Of a stretch of DNA of 39,846 bases, positions 19,453 through 29,158 are shown piece after piece. The DNA comes from Porticoccus sp. Lineage in GTDB: Bacteria > Pseudomonadota > Gammaproteobacteria > Pseudomonadales > Porticoccaceae. A program made the translations under genes and the position numbers. The stretch covers positions 1-39,846 of the forward strand of contig JAGPWA010000115.1 of NCBI GenBank assembly GCA_018066715.1, written 5' to 3'. Under the pieces are notes generated by a model, which worked only from the letters and a program-made list of their open reading frames with translations, made no database searches and was not told where the DNA came from. Positions within the stretch are counted from its first letter, which is position 1. Each line of letters starts with the position of its first letter.

Positions 19453-20337
19453 TTAGTTTTTTTCAGGAGGTTGTAAGTGATCCCAGCGATAGGTGGGGCC
19501 GTCCTTACACACATAGTGATGGGCTAAGTGGTGTTCACTTAGGTAGCAATGACCACAAAGGCCCACGGCACAATGCATGCGTCGTTCTATGGAGAGCCAG
19601 ATTGCCTGTGCCGATAGACCGCGTTGTATAAAGTTCTTTGCAGCAGCGCTCATCATTACTTCGGGGCCGCACAAGAGAAGCGTATCAGGTGTCCAGTCCA
19701 GAGTGCGAAGTACAGAATCCATTGCATCCAGTGGCGTCCCTTCCAGAATGTGGTTTTCTTCAGTCGAGGCCTGCGTACTCCCAGTGTCTTCAAGAACGTC
19801 AAAGAGGGAAAGTTCTTGTTGCCAGCGCAGCCGTTCTGGATTCAACATTTGTAATGCACGATTGCGTGCACCATAAACTAAGGCTAAATGTTTGTGGTGA
19901 TGGCTGGTAATGAGCTGATCAATTAGGCCAGCGAGAGGGGCGAGCCCGCAGCCGCCTGCAACCATGAGAATTTTCTTGTTGGCTAGCGCGTTGACTGGCC
20001 AGCCTTTGCCAAACGGGCCACGAATACCCAATATGTCACCAGGTTGACACTGAAACAGAGCCGTTGTGACCTCTCCCATTTTGCGGACTAAAGCACGAAA
20101 AACCCCTTGGTCGTTGGGTGTGACTGTGAAGGTGAATGGCGCTTCCCCGGCCCCAGGCACACTAAGCATAAAAAATTGGCCAGGCTCGGGTTTATCGATG
20201 GATTGGGGGGAGGGTAAACGAAAGCGAAAATGGCGGGCATCTTCACCGTCATTGATAAAGTCTACTAACTCTATGGCAATGGGGGTCAAGTTGTAAAAAG
20301 CTTGGTTATTAAGTATCGAGTTTTGCATCACTAGCAA
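19453..20337 (-). CDS. FAD/NAD(P)-binding subunit (sulfhydrogenase/anaerobic sulfite reductase gamma-like)
   Basis: PGQFFMLSVPGAGEAPFTFT, GIRGPFGKGWP, ILMVAGGCGLAPLAGLIDQLI, LALVYGARN, SIERRMHCAVGLCGHCYL (2Fe-2S cysteines). Confidence 0.88.
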   Translation of the reverse strand: MLVMQNSILNNQAFYNLTPIAIELVDFINDGEDARHFRFRLPSPQSIDKPEPGQFFMLSVPGAGEAPFTFTVTPNDQGVFRALVRKMGEVTTALFQCQPGDILGIRGPFGKGWPVNALANKKILMVAGGCGLAPLAGLIDQLITSHHHKHLALVYGARNRALQMLNPERLRWQQELSLFDVLEDTGSTQASTEENHILEGTPLDAMDSVLRTLDWTPDTLLLCGPEVMMSAAAKNFIQRGLSAQAIWLSIERRMHCAVGLCGHCYLSEHHLAHHYVCKDGPTYRWDHLQPPEKN

Positions 20338-21289
20338 TCCTTTTCATCACTGAGTGAACGCCAACTACTCCCGGGCAGGTCTGTTCGCACCGACCGCACC
20401 CCACACAGCCATAACGCCCAAATTCCTGAGCAAAATTGTCACCAAATTTATGAGTCCAGAAGCGTTTTACTCGCTCACCGGCTTCCTCGGTGGGATTATG
20501 CTGACTGGCCTCTCGTTGAAAGCTTTCGTAGAGGCAGGAGTCCCAGAACCGCTGTCGGCGGATATCACCATTGCTATCTTGCCGCTCCCATGTTCCGTAG
20601 CAGGAACAGGTGGGGCATAGGTTGGTGCAGCCTGAGCAACTCAAGCACTGAATGCCCAGTTGTTGCCATAATTCTTCAGGAACCTGGTTTTGGTTTATGG
20701 CAGTAATACCTTGCTGCAGATAACTATCATCGTTGAATTGTTCGACACAGGAGGCTATACGGTTATCGCGATCAGTAAATTCGGATTCGTTAGCTGGGTT
20801 CAATAAAAGCCCCTCCAAGGCATTCAGCCCTTTTTTGTTGCAGACTAGCAGTAGCCAGCTAGTTGCAGAGAGCTGATGGAGAATCATGTCAGCCGTTTCA
20901 TTTTTGACGCCGGGGCCAGCATCAACGCTGGGGCAAAAACCTTGCTGACAGGGGCTTAAGCAATCTATGCCGATCAACAGTGCCTGTTGTCGTCGAGCTT
21001 GGTAGTAGGGGTCATTGGCAAAGAACTGGTCTTGGTAGTGGATGGCAGTGAGATCGCAACTTTGCACCCCAAACAGGACAAAGGGTGCCGGCTTGGGCAG
21101 GGTTTCACGAAAGCACTCTCCGTCAAACGTAAAGAGATTTTCATGTTCCGCAAACAGTTGTCCCTTGGGTGAAATTAATGGCGGGGTACTTTTGGCAGAA
21201 TCAGCCTCTGGTGGCTCAATCTGATAAGACTTTGCCAAGTGGTTTCTCAGTGTATTCGGGTGATCCAGATAGTAGCTTTGCGTTTTCAT
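20309..21289 (-). CDS. 4Fe-4S dicluster protein (hydrogenase/sulfite reductase beta-subunit-like)
   Basis: FGVQSCDLTAIHYQDQFFANDPYYQARR, CLSCSGCTNLCPTCSCYGTWE, FGRYGCVGCGRCEQTCPGVV. Confidence 0.87.
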   Translation of the reverse strand: MKTQSYYLDHPNTLRNHLAKSYQIEPPEADSAKSTPPLISPKGQLFAEHENLFTFDGECFRETLPKPAPFVLFGVQSCDLTAIHYQDQFFANDPYYQARRQQALLIGIDCLSPCQQGFCPSVDAGPGVKNETADMILHQLSATSWLLLVCNKKGLNALEGLLLNPANESEFTDRDNRIASCVEQFNDDSYLQQGITAINQNQVPEELWQQLGIQCLSCSGCTNLCPTCSCYGTWERQDSNGDIRRQRFWDSCLYESFQREASQHNPTEEAGERVKRFWTHKFGDNFAQEFGRYGCVGCGRCEQTCPGVVGVHSVMKRIASDAKLDT

Positions 21290-23385
21290 TTAACACCTTC
21301 CACCTTGAGGGCGCTGATCTCATCTATGGGGCGGGGGGACATCCCCGGCTCAAGGGGCTGAACAGATACCGCACATGCTTTCAATTCAGGCATTTTGGTG
21401 AGGGGATCCTGAGCCGTGTTCGTTAACTGATTGGAGGGGGCTTCACGGAAGTGGTATGGCATACAGACCAGCCCCGGTGGAAGATCATCTGTGAGCATAG
21501 CTCGGGTTTCCACGTAGCCTCGTCGTGAACGAATGCCTACGGCTGATCGATGGGTCACTCCTAGGTCATTGGCATCCGCTGGATTAATAAATAGAAGCCC
21601 AGCCGGTGTCTCACGTTCGAGAAGTGGTGATTTTCTGGTCATAGAGCCACAACCATAGTGAAAATGTAGCCGGTTAGTCGTTAGCAGCAGCGGGTATTCA
21701 TTATCAGCGAGCTCGTCAATGTCTATAGGGTGGACAGGGATTAGCCGCGCTTTTCCAATAGGAAAAGTGTCTTTGTGAAGAATCGCTGTTCCCTCAGGTG
21801 TTTCATGGTTACAGGGCCACTGAAGCCCCTGCAACTGATCTATTTTGGTGTAATTCATGGCGCTATAGTTTGGGGTGATCTGGGTGATTTCGCGAAACAC
21901 CGCTTCGCTGTCGTGCCAGTCTAGTTGGTCGCTGCCAAGTTGTTGGGCGATCGCCGCCAGCCACTGCCAATCTGTTCTTGCTTCACCTACTGGAGGCAAT
22001 GCTTGTTGAACATGCTGTACTCGTCGTTCGCAATTGGTGAATGTCCCGCTTTTCTCGGCGAAAGAGGCCGCGGGTAAAACAACATCTGCCATTCGGGCGG
22101 TGTCGGTCATGGTCAGCTCTGCTACGACTAAGAGATCCAGTTTGCTGAATGCTCGTTTTACCAGGTTTTGGTCGGGATCGGTGACGACAGGGTCTTCACC
22201 AAATAGAATCAGTCCTCTAAACTCACCTGCTAAGGTAGCTTTAGTCATACCCATAGATGTGAGCCCTGGATGTTCTGGAACCTCAGTTTTCCAGTACTGA
22301 CTAAATTTAGCTCTTGCCTCTGGATTGTCAACTTTCTGATATCCGGGATAAACGTTGGGCAGGCAGCCCATATCACAGGCTCCCTGAACATTATTTTGCC
22401 CCCTAAGCGGGTTGACTCCCGTGCCTTCGCGACCTATTTGGCCACAGATTAGCGCCAAATTAGAGAGCGCTATTACGTTATTGGTGCCACTGACATATTG
22501 GGTGATTCCCATACCGTAGAGAATCATAGCTCGCTTGGACTGGCTGTATGCTTTGGCTGCAGATTCAATTTCTGGTAGGGATATGCCCGTAGTCTCCTCT
22601 ACCCCCTCTAGAGCATTTGCAACGGAGGCTGTCAGTTGTTCTAGACCTTCGCAGCGTTGATCAAGAAACTTTTTATCCTGCCAGCCATTGTCCAGAATAG
22701 TCTTTACCATGGCATTGAGTAGGGCGATGTTACTACCAAGCTTCAACTGCAGATGTGAGTCTGCCAGCTTGGCAAGTCGAGTACAGCGTGGATCAGCTAC
22801 GATCAGTTTGGTGCCTTCGAGGTGTGCCCGCATAATGTGGCCGCCGAGAATGCTGTGGTTTTCTGTGGGGTCGGCACCAAAGACAAGAATCAGATCGGTC
22901 TCTAAAAGGTCGGCTGCGCTATTGGTCATGGCCCCAGAACCTAGAGTTTGGCTCAAACCGGCTACTGTGGGGCTATGGCAAATACGGGCGCAGTGATCAA
23001 CGTTGTTGGTTTTCAGAACTGCACGGGCTAATTTTTGAGCGGCATAGTTGTCTTCATTGGTGGCGCGGGCGCTGCTGATAATACCGGTGGCCTGAGGGCC
23101 AGACTCTACCAAAATCTGTTTTAATCCATCAGCGATGGTCTCCAGTGCTTCGTCCCAGGAAGCTTGGCGAAACCCCTGAGCGGTGCGAATGAGGGGGTGG
23201 GTGATACGATTTATGGGATCAATGCCGTAGGCACTGTTCCAACCCTTAGTGCAGAGTTGGCCCCGACTAACGGGGTGATCAAGTTGGGGTTCGACACTAA
23301 TGAGCTTGTTATTTTCTGTACGAAGATCTATCCCACAACCCACTCCGCAAAAAGGGCAAATAGTTGGGGTAACCTGAACTGTCAT
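21286..23385 (-). CDS. formate dehydrogenase alpha subunit (molybdopterin, Cys-type)
   Basis: TICPFCGVGCGIDLR, RGQLCTKGWNSAYG, VDHCARICHSPTVAGLSQTLGSGAMTNS, GADPTENHSILG, MILYGMGITQYVSGTNNVIALSNLALICGQIGREGTGVNPLRGQNNVQGACDMG, THRSAVGIRSRRG. Confidence 0.93.
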   Translation of the reverse strand: MTVQVTPTICPFCGVGCGIDLRTENNKLISVEPQLDHPVSRGQLCTKGWNSAYGIDPINRITHPLIRTAQGFRQASWDEALETIADGLKQILVESGPQATGIISSARATNEDNYAAQKLARAVLKTNNVDHCARICHSPTVAGLSQTLGSGAMTNSAADLLETDLILVFGADPTENHSILGGHIMRAHLEGTKLIVADPRCTRLAKLADSHLQLKLGSNIALLNAMVKTILDNGWQDKKFLDQRCEGLEQLTASVANALEGVEETTGISLPEIESAAKAYSQSKRAMILYGMGITQYVSGTNNVIALSNLALICGQIGREGTGVNPLRGQNNVQGACDMGCLPNVYPGYQKVDNPEARAKFSQYWKTEVPEHPGLTSMGMTKATLAGEFRGLILFGEDPVVTDPDQNLVKRAFSKLDLLVVAELTMTDTARMADVVLPAASFAEKSGTFTNCERRVQHVQQALPPVGEARTDWQWLAAIAQQLGSDQLDWHDSEAVFREITQITPNYSAMNYTKIDQLQGLQWPCNHETPEGTAILHKDTFPIGKARLIPVHPIDIDELADNEYPLLLTTNRLHFHYGCGSMTRKSPLLERETPAGLLFINPADANDLGVTHRSAVGIRSRRGYVETRAMLTDDLPPGLVCMPYHFREAPSNQLTNTAQDPLTKMPELKACAVSVQPLEPGMSPRPIDEISALKVEGVK

Positions 23386-23503
23386 AACTGCGCGCCCTCT
23401 ATCCAGCGTTTTTTTTATTACATATATCTTAACAATATAGAAGAAAAGGAGGAAATGCTTACAAGGAGTACGAAAGACGATGCTTTGGTAAGGTGGTTGA
23501 TCC

Positions 23504-23640
23504 TTATTTCATGCCCTTGATGGCCATTTCTCGCATTCGGAATTTTTGTACTTTTCCGGCAACAGTCATAGGCAGCTCATCAACAAATTTAATGTGCTGT
23601 GGAATCTTGAAGTGAGAAGTTTTGTCACGACTACATTTAT
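23504..23640 (-). pseudogene. C-terminal remnant of an AMP-binding acyl-CoA synthetase
   Basis: Minus-strand translation CSRDKTSHFKIPQHIKFVDELPMTVAGKVQKFRMREMAIKGMK* matches the AMP-ligase C-terminal pattern (HFKIPxxIxFVDExPMTxxGKxQKFxMRE); no upstream catalytic domain. Confidence 0.85.
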
Positions 23641-23686
23641 GAGCATCTTTCTCGGTAAGATCATTTTCATGGAGTTTAATCTAGGT

Positions 23687-23739
23687 GGGATTGACGTTGG
23701 TTGTCGCGTCTTCGTTACAGGTTATTTCTCCGGCCTTAG
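23687..23739 (-). pseudogene. short remnant of a phosphoribosyltransferase gene like 17692..18366
   Basis: Ungapped match to 18082..18134 (about 41 of 53 positions by hand count); ttcgttacag(g/a)ttatttctccgg core; translation GEITCNE against GEIICNE. Confidence 0.65.
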
Positions 23740-24009
23740 AGGTGTCTGTTGGTTTTACTTTTTCTCGATGGTCTGGCCATAGGTTTTTTTATTAAGGCAA
23801 TAAATGTCTATGTTTTCTTTTTAATAGTGATATGTGGATAGTCTACATATGGGCAACTCCGATCAATTATCAGTCAGGGAGGACCAAGGATGCCAATTGG
23901 ACGATTATAAAACCGGGCACGACAGCTGCCAGTGGTGAGCTGATCTAGATCTTTTTTGTAAAATGATTTTTAATTAAAGGCCAAATAAACACGGAAGAGG
24001 TGGTTAAGC

Positions 24010-25719
24010 ATGGGTATCAATAAAATATGCACTGTCAGCATACAGGGCATGATGTTGGCTGGCTTTTGGTTTGCCGTGACACCCGTTGTTGCTGAAGAGC
24101 AGCCTAAGCTGGTGTTACAAATCACCATCGATGCTTTGCGTGGCGACTTGCCGGAGCGTTTCTACCATATGCTCGGTGAGGGTGGTTTTCGCTATTTAAT
24201 GGAGGAGGGCGTCTTCTATACCAGCGCCCATTATCAGCACGCCAACACCGAGACCATCGTGGGCCATACGTCTCTGGCTACGGGCACGGTGCCGGCGGCC
24301 CACGGTATGGTTGGCAATGTTTGGTTCGATCGTACACAGGATCGTCTCGCCTACAATATTGAAGATTCACGCTATCATTTGCTCACGGCGGGTGCTGACG
24401 TGGACAAGAAGACCGAGATCGATCCCACGCAGAAGATGGCTAGGTCTGATGGGCGTTCACCGGACAATATTCTGACCTCAACCTTTAGCGACGAACTGGC
24501 GGTGCATTTTGCTGGGCAGTCGAAGATCTTTGCCGTGTCGGTTAAGGACCGCGGCGCGGTGTCGATGGCGGGGCATGCCGGTAAGGCCTTCTGGTTTTCA
24601 AAGCAAAGTGGTGAGTTTGTCACCAGTACCTACTATTACGAGCAGTATCCTGACTGGGTAGATGAATGGAATGCGGGCAAGCCCGCGTTAGGCTATTCGG
24701 GCAAGGCTTGGGAGTTGACGCATCCATTGTCGGCGTATTTGTTCGGCGCGGCTGACGAACGGGACTATGAGGCCGATATAGCAGGCTTTGGGCGCAGCTT
24801 CCCACATCACTATGGTAAAGCGGATAACAAGTACTTCACGACCAAGCTAACACTGAGTCCAGCTGGTGATGAATTGACGCTTAATTTTGCCAAGACTTTG
24901 TTGGACAAGGAGCAGTTGGGTCAGGATGGTGTGCCGGATTATCTAGCTGTCAGTTTTTCATCAACGGATTACGTGGGTCACATCTTTGGAGCATCGAGTC
25001 TGGAAATCGAAGATAACCTAGGGCGTTTGGATCGGACCCTCGCGGATCTTTTAGCCTACGTAGACAAGAAGGTTGGGCTGGATAACACTCTGATCGTATT
25101 GTCAGCAGATCATGGCCAGCCCGAAGTGCCGGGGCATTTACATGAGCGTGGAATCAAGAAGGCGCATTATTTTGACACTGAGAACTTGGACAAGACGCCA
25201 GCCATAGCGGCGCTAAAGAAGCAATTTGGTATTGGCGAGGAGCTGATCGAGGCGTATTTTCATCCCTATATCTATCTCAACCGAGAGTTAATCCAGAGTA
25301 AGGGGTTGGATCGTGCACACGTTGAGAAGGCGGTTGCCGCGGAGTTGTTGAAGTTTGATGGCGTGGCTTATGCGGTATCTAGTTCAGCGCTTAGTACAAA
25401 CAGCCTGCCCGACAACCTGATGACGCGTTCGATTTTGCGCAACTTCCATCCCAAGCGTTCCGGCGACATTTACCTAGTGTTTGAACCCAACGTTTTTATT
25501 AACGATTTCGACGGTTTGATGGTGGCTTCAACCCATGGGTCCCCTTGGCGTTATGACACTTATGTGCCGATGATTTTTGCTGGTGCCGGATTGAAGGCAG
25601 CGAAGGTTGATCGTGAGGTTACGCCCTACGATATTGCTCCGACATTGTCGGCTTGGCTCAAGGTTAAGCCGCCCTCCGGTGCAGTAGGCTCGTTGCTTAC
25701 AGAGGTGTTGAAGAAGTAG
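24010..25719 (+). CDS. alkaline phosphatase superfamily / type I phosphodiesterase, secreted
   Basis: Signal-peptide-like N-terminus; LVLQITIDALRGDLPERF, GHTSLATGTVPAAHGMVGN, SFSSTDYVGHIFG, TLIVLSADHGQPEVPGHLHERG, VASTHGSPWRYDTYVPMIFAG. Confidence 0.9.
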   Translation: MGINKICTVSIQGMMLAGFWFAVTPVVAEEQPKLVLQITIDALRGDLPERFYHMLGEGGFRYLMEEGVFYTSAHYQHANTETIVGHTSLATGTVPAAHGMVGNVWFDRTQDRLAYNIEDSRYHLLTAGADVDKKTEIDPTQKMARSDGRSPDNILTSTFSDELAVHFAGQSKIFAVSVKDRGAVSMAGHAGKAFWFSKQSGEFVTSTYYYEQYPDWVDEWNAGKPALGYSGKAWELTHPLSAYLFGAADERDYEADIAGFGRSFPHHYGKADNKYFTTKLTLSPAGDELTLNFAKTLLDKEQLGQDGVPDYLAVSFSSTDYVGHIFGASSLEIEDNLGRLDRTLADLLAYVDKKVGLDNTLIVLSADHGQPEVPGHLHERGIKKAHYFDTENLDKTPAIAALKKQFGIGEELIEAYFHPYIYLNRELIQSKGLDRAHVEKAVAAELLKFDGVAYAVSSSALSTNSLPDNLMTRSILRNFHPKRSGDIYLVFEPNVFINDFDGLMVASTHGSPWRYDTYVPMIFAGAGLKAAKVDREVTPYDIAPTLSAWLKVKPPSGAVGSLLTEVLKK

Positions 25720-25875
25720 ACTCTGGTTAGCAGCAGCCATCATGGGTATTACTGTAGGTTGGAAAATGGTAAGAAAATAAAATCAATGCACGTGAACCAA
25801 TTCTGGATTTAAAGGCGCGGATAGTGTGATTGATCTATTCAAGCTTCGAGTTTCATCCATTACGGGAGACTTTTA

Positions 25876-27558
25876 ATGGAAGACGTGGATGTATTTACCC
25901 GCCTGATCAGTATGCTCCATACACAACCAGTGCTCACCTTGTTTCTGATCATCGGTATGGGCTATCTAATTGGGGGTATACGGGTTGGAAGTTTTTCGCT
26001 TGGGCCTGTGGCGGGGGTTCTGTTTGCGGGGCTTTTTTTGGGTCATTTTGATTTTCGCATGTCTGCTGGTGCGCAGTCGGTGGGTTTCGCATTATTCATA
26101 TTCTCCGTAGGTTATCAGGCGGGGCCGAGGTTTTTCGATGTACTGAGAACCGATGGGCTTAAGTATTTCCTGCTTGCGGTGGTTATCGCTGTAACGGGGT
26201 TTTCCGTTGCGGTCGTGGCGGCACAGCTGTTATCGCTCGAACCGGGTATGTCTGCCGGGCTGTTGTCCGGTGGTTTGACCAGTTCGCCTACACTGGCCGC
26301 GGCACAGGAAGCTTTGCGAAGCGGGCAGGTTAAACCCCCCGAAGGTATTACAGCTGATGCAATGATTGGTAATGTGGCGACTGGTTACGCCATTACCTAT
26401 ATTTTCGGCTTGGCAGGTCTGATAGCTGTTATTAAGTTTCTGCCAAAGGTACTGGGTATTGATCTGGAGAAGGAGGCGAAAGCGCTGGAAGCTGATGAAG
26501 AATCGAACTCGGCGTCACAACCTGTGAATGTTTCTGCACGAATTTACAAGGTGACTAATGAAGAGATGACAAAAATTCCGTGCAGACAGCTGAAGGAGCA
26601 GTACTGGGACAAAGCTTCGGTCGTCCGGGCCAGAAGAAACGATGAACTCATTCAATTAGGGCTGGACGAATATCTTCAATTGGGCGATGAATTGCACATT
26701 ATTGCGCCGGTAGAATTTTTCACCAAGACCGTATCGCAGTTCGGTGAAGAAATAACACCTGAGGTAAGTACCGCACAGTTCGAGGAAACAGCCCAGATCG
26801 TTGTTATAGACAAAAGTGCGGTTGGTAAAATTTTACAGGATTTGGATATTGCCCGAAAATTTGGGGTATTGCTGACCAAGGTTACACGTATGGGTATGGG
26901 TATGGATATGCCGCAGACAGTGGACTTTAGGCTGCGAAAGGGTGACATTCTACTTGTTTCAGGCCCCTCGGATAATGTTGATCTTCTTGGTAAGGAGCTT
27001 GGGCATGTCGAACGTGATATTGCCGAGACAGATATGGTTACCTTTGCCTTTGGTATTGCCTTTGGTGTGGTCATTGGAATGCTTGCCATCCGTGTGGGTG
27101 AATTATCAATTGGTCTGGGCTCGGCAGGCGGTTTGCTTGCCTCTGGTCTGGCCATTGGCTATCTGCGCAGTATTCATCCAACCTTCGGTCGCATGCCTGA
27201 TGCGGCACGTTGGATATTGATGGAGTTTGGGTTATTGCTGTTCATGGCCGGTGTGGGTTTGCGCGCGGGTGGTGACATTATAGAGACCTTCCTAGCTGCA
27301 GGCCCGATGCTGGTGCTTGCAGGTATCACTGTCACAATAACACCCATCTTAGTCGGTTATTTTTTTGGAAGGAAAGTACTGAAGCTTCATCCAGTTTTAT
27401 TATTTGGTGGAATTACGGGGTCGATGACCAGTGGAGCATCGCTCAGCGTGGTTACGGCGGCGGCAAAGAGCCCCATGCCGTCACTGGGATATACCGGCGC
27501 CTATGCCTTTGCTAATGTCTTGTTGACCATTGCGGGTAGTATCATCTTGTTTTTCTAG
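25876..27558 (+). CDS. AspT/YidE/YbjL-type transporter (aspartate:alanine antiporter-like, with TrkA-C domains)
   Basis: Duplicated membrane domains SGGLTSSPTLAAAQEAL and GGITGSMTSGASLSVVTAAA; central soluble RCK-C-like region. Confidence 0.88.
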   Translation: MEDVDVFTRLISMLHTQPVLTLFLIIGMGYLIGGIRVGSFSLGPVAGVLFAGLFLGHFDFRMSAGAQSVGFALFIFSVGYQAGPRFFDVLRTDGLKYFLLAVVIAVTGFSVAVVAAQLLSLEPGMSAGLLSGGLTSSPTLAAAQEALRSGQVKPPEGITADAMIGNVATGYAITYIFGLAGLIAVIKFLPKVLGIDLEKEAKALEADEESNSASQPVNVSARIYKVTNEEMTKIPCRQLKEQYWDKASVVRARRNDELIQLGLDEYLQLGDELHIIAPVEFFTKTVSQFGEEITPEVSTAQFEETAQIVVIDKSAVGKILQDLDIARKFGVLLTKVTRMGMGMDMPQTVDFRLRKGDILLVSGPSDNVDLLGKELGHVERDIAETDMVTFAFGIAFGVVIGMLAIRVGELSIGLGSAGGLLASGLAIGYLRSIHPTFGRMPDAARWILMEFGLLLFMAGVGLRAGGDIIETFLAAGPMLVLAGITVTITPILVGYFFGRKVLKLHPVLLFGGITGSMTSGASLSVVTAAAKSPMPSLGYTGAYAFANVLLTIAGSIILFF

Positions 27559-27596
27559 CTTGTTTTTTCAAGTTGGATCGTTCTTTGCCCACGGAA

Positions 27597-27633
27597 ACAG
27601 TATCCCTCTGCACTTAGAGCAAAGGGATACTGT
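27597..27633. terminator. bidirectional terminator between convergent transporter and porin genes
   Basis: acagtatccct ... agggatactgt inverted repeat. Confidence 0.7.
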
Positions 27634-28999
27634 AGTTTACGATTAATCGATAATCCCTTATGTCGTTCCAGTTGTTACCGTTACCGTTACCGTCACCGTC
27701 AATGTCGATAAAGGCTGCGCGGGCCCGAATCCCTAGTCCCTTGAAAAGCTCCCCTGGAGGTTTGTAGTCCAAAGTTATGTCGTACTCATTCTGATCGGGC
27801 CGGTCCTCACCAGAGACAGGAGATTTCGCGTCAACCCCACGGGCGATGTTGATGAAGCCGCTGAGTCCTAGCGACGAGAAGAAGCCGGTGTTGTACGAAA
27901 CTCCCAATAAAATGGCTTTCTCATTAGCCCTATGGAAGTCCAGTCTTTGCAGGGATAGGTAGGAAGGGCTTTCGCCCCACGGCACCCGGATATCTGAGTC
28001 ATCACCAGTGACCGAAGCTGCGGTCTTAATGATGACACCATGCCAGTCGAATGAGGCTTGGGCAGCCAGTAGGTTTGTCGAAAAATCACCAACAAGCTCT
28101 TCACCCACGCTTCGCTGGTCTGTAAATTGACCGGACAACTCCATGTCAAGATCGTCCTTTATTGCTTTGCGGTAGGTGGCTTTAGCAAAGAAAGTATTGA
28201 AGGTGTCCCAGCCGTAATAGTTGGTTGCTCCTATCGTAAACTGCTCGTTGACCGGAATCAGTGCGCCGGCCATGGTAAGGCCTTTATCAGACCCTTGGGC
28301 TCCCGCCGCCTCGGACATATGAACAAATTTCTCGCTGTCTCTCTTTTTGATTTTGGTAATGTGACCGGCGATATAGTCCAGAGACGAGTTACTACGCTTA
28401 ATGGTGTAGCCTTCATGAGTGATGGGTAGCATCCGTATGTCATCACCGTTGATATACGGAATATCGAGTGCCTGACGGTAGAGCCTGATTTCAGAACCTT
28501 CCAGAAATGTAGTGGTGAATTGATAACGCAGGTTCGCTTCAGCAATGACAGAAATATTATTTTGTCTGGGTTCTAATAAGCCGGTAGGTCCGCTGTCGCT
28601 TGGCGCGCTGATCTTGCTGGAGTTGTAATAAGCGGCGCTAACACTGAAGTTTTTCCACAAGCCAGATTCATAGCTCAAACGTCCACCTGCAGCCCAAGCC
28701 TCGCGTGTATCTGTGCTGGAGTTGTCTCGATCGAAATTAAAGGAGCGTAAATCGGCGCTGAGTTTCGTGTCGCGCCAGAAGGGTTGCTCACTCTTGAGTC
28801 TCTCCTTCAGGTCTTTCATTAGAAGCCTTTCTGACAGCGGCTTTTTTTGAAAGGTGTGATCAAATGCTCCATCGGGCTTGTTTGCCGATTCTGGGGTGGG
28901 GGCTTCTTGGCTGATGTACTCCGTAGCGCCGGACATCTGGCTGAATGTAAACAACATCAGAATCCAGAGCAGCTTGTGTAAAACAGTATCGCTATACAT
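27614..28999 (-). CDS. OprD-like outer membrane porin
   Basis: Signal peptide; RDTKLSADLRSFNFDRDNSSTDTREAWAAGGRLSYESGLWKNFSVSAAYYNSSKISAP; C-terminal YRLIVNYSIPLL beta-strand. Confidence 0.75.
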   Translation of the reverse strand: MYSDTVLHKLLWILMLFTFSQMSGATEYISQEAPTPESANKPDGAFDHTFQKKPLSERLLMKDLKERLKSEQPFWRDTKLSADLRSFNFDRDNSSTDTREAWAAGGRLSYESGLWKNFSVSAAYYNSSKISAPSDSGPTGLLEPRQNNISVIAEANLRYQFTTTFLEGSEIRLYRQALDIPYINGDDIRMLPITHEGYTIKRSNSSLDYIAGHITKIKKRDSEKFVHMSEAAGAQGSDKGLTMAGALIPVNEQFTIGATNYYGWDTFNTFFAKATYRKAIKDDLDMELSGQFTDQRSVGEELVGDFSTNLLAAQASFDWHGVIIKTAASVTGDDSDIRVPWGESPSYLSLQRLDFHRANEKAILLGVSYNTGFFSSLGLSGFINIARGVDAKSPVSGEDRPDQNEYDITLDYKPPGELFKGLGIRARAAFIDIDGDGNGNGNNWNDIRDYRLIVNYSIPLL

Positions 29000-29158
29000 T
29001 ACGGGGAAAAGAGGTCTCTTTATCGGTAGGCCAGCAGCTCCGCTGTGTGCGTGATTGTTTCCTCATATGAGCATACCCTGCTTTTGTTTGTGACGCACCG
29101 TCCTGAGAATACAATGAATATCAGGAATGTGTTCGTGCATCAGGGGCTCAGTATCCCC

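Noticed and set aside
23541-23782. 78-aa plus-strand ORF
   Set aside because: Antisense to the acyl-CoA synthetase and phosphoribosyltransferase remnants; not supported as coding.
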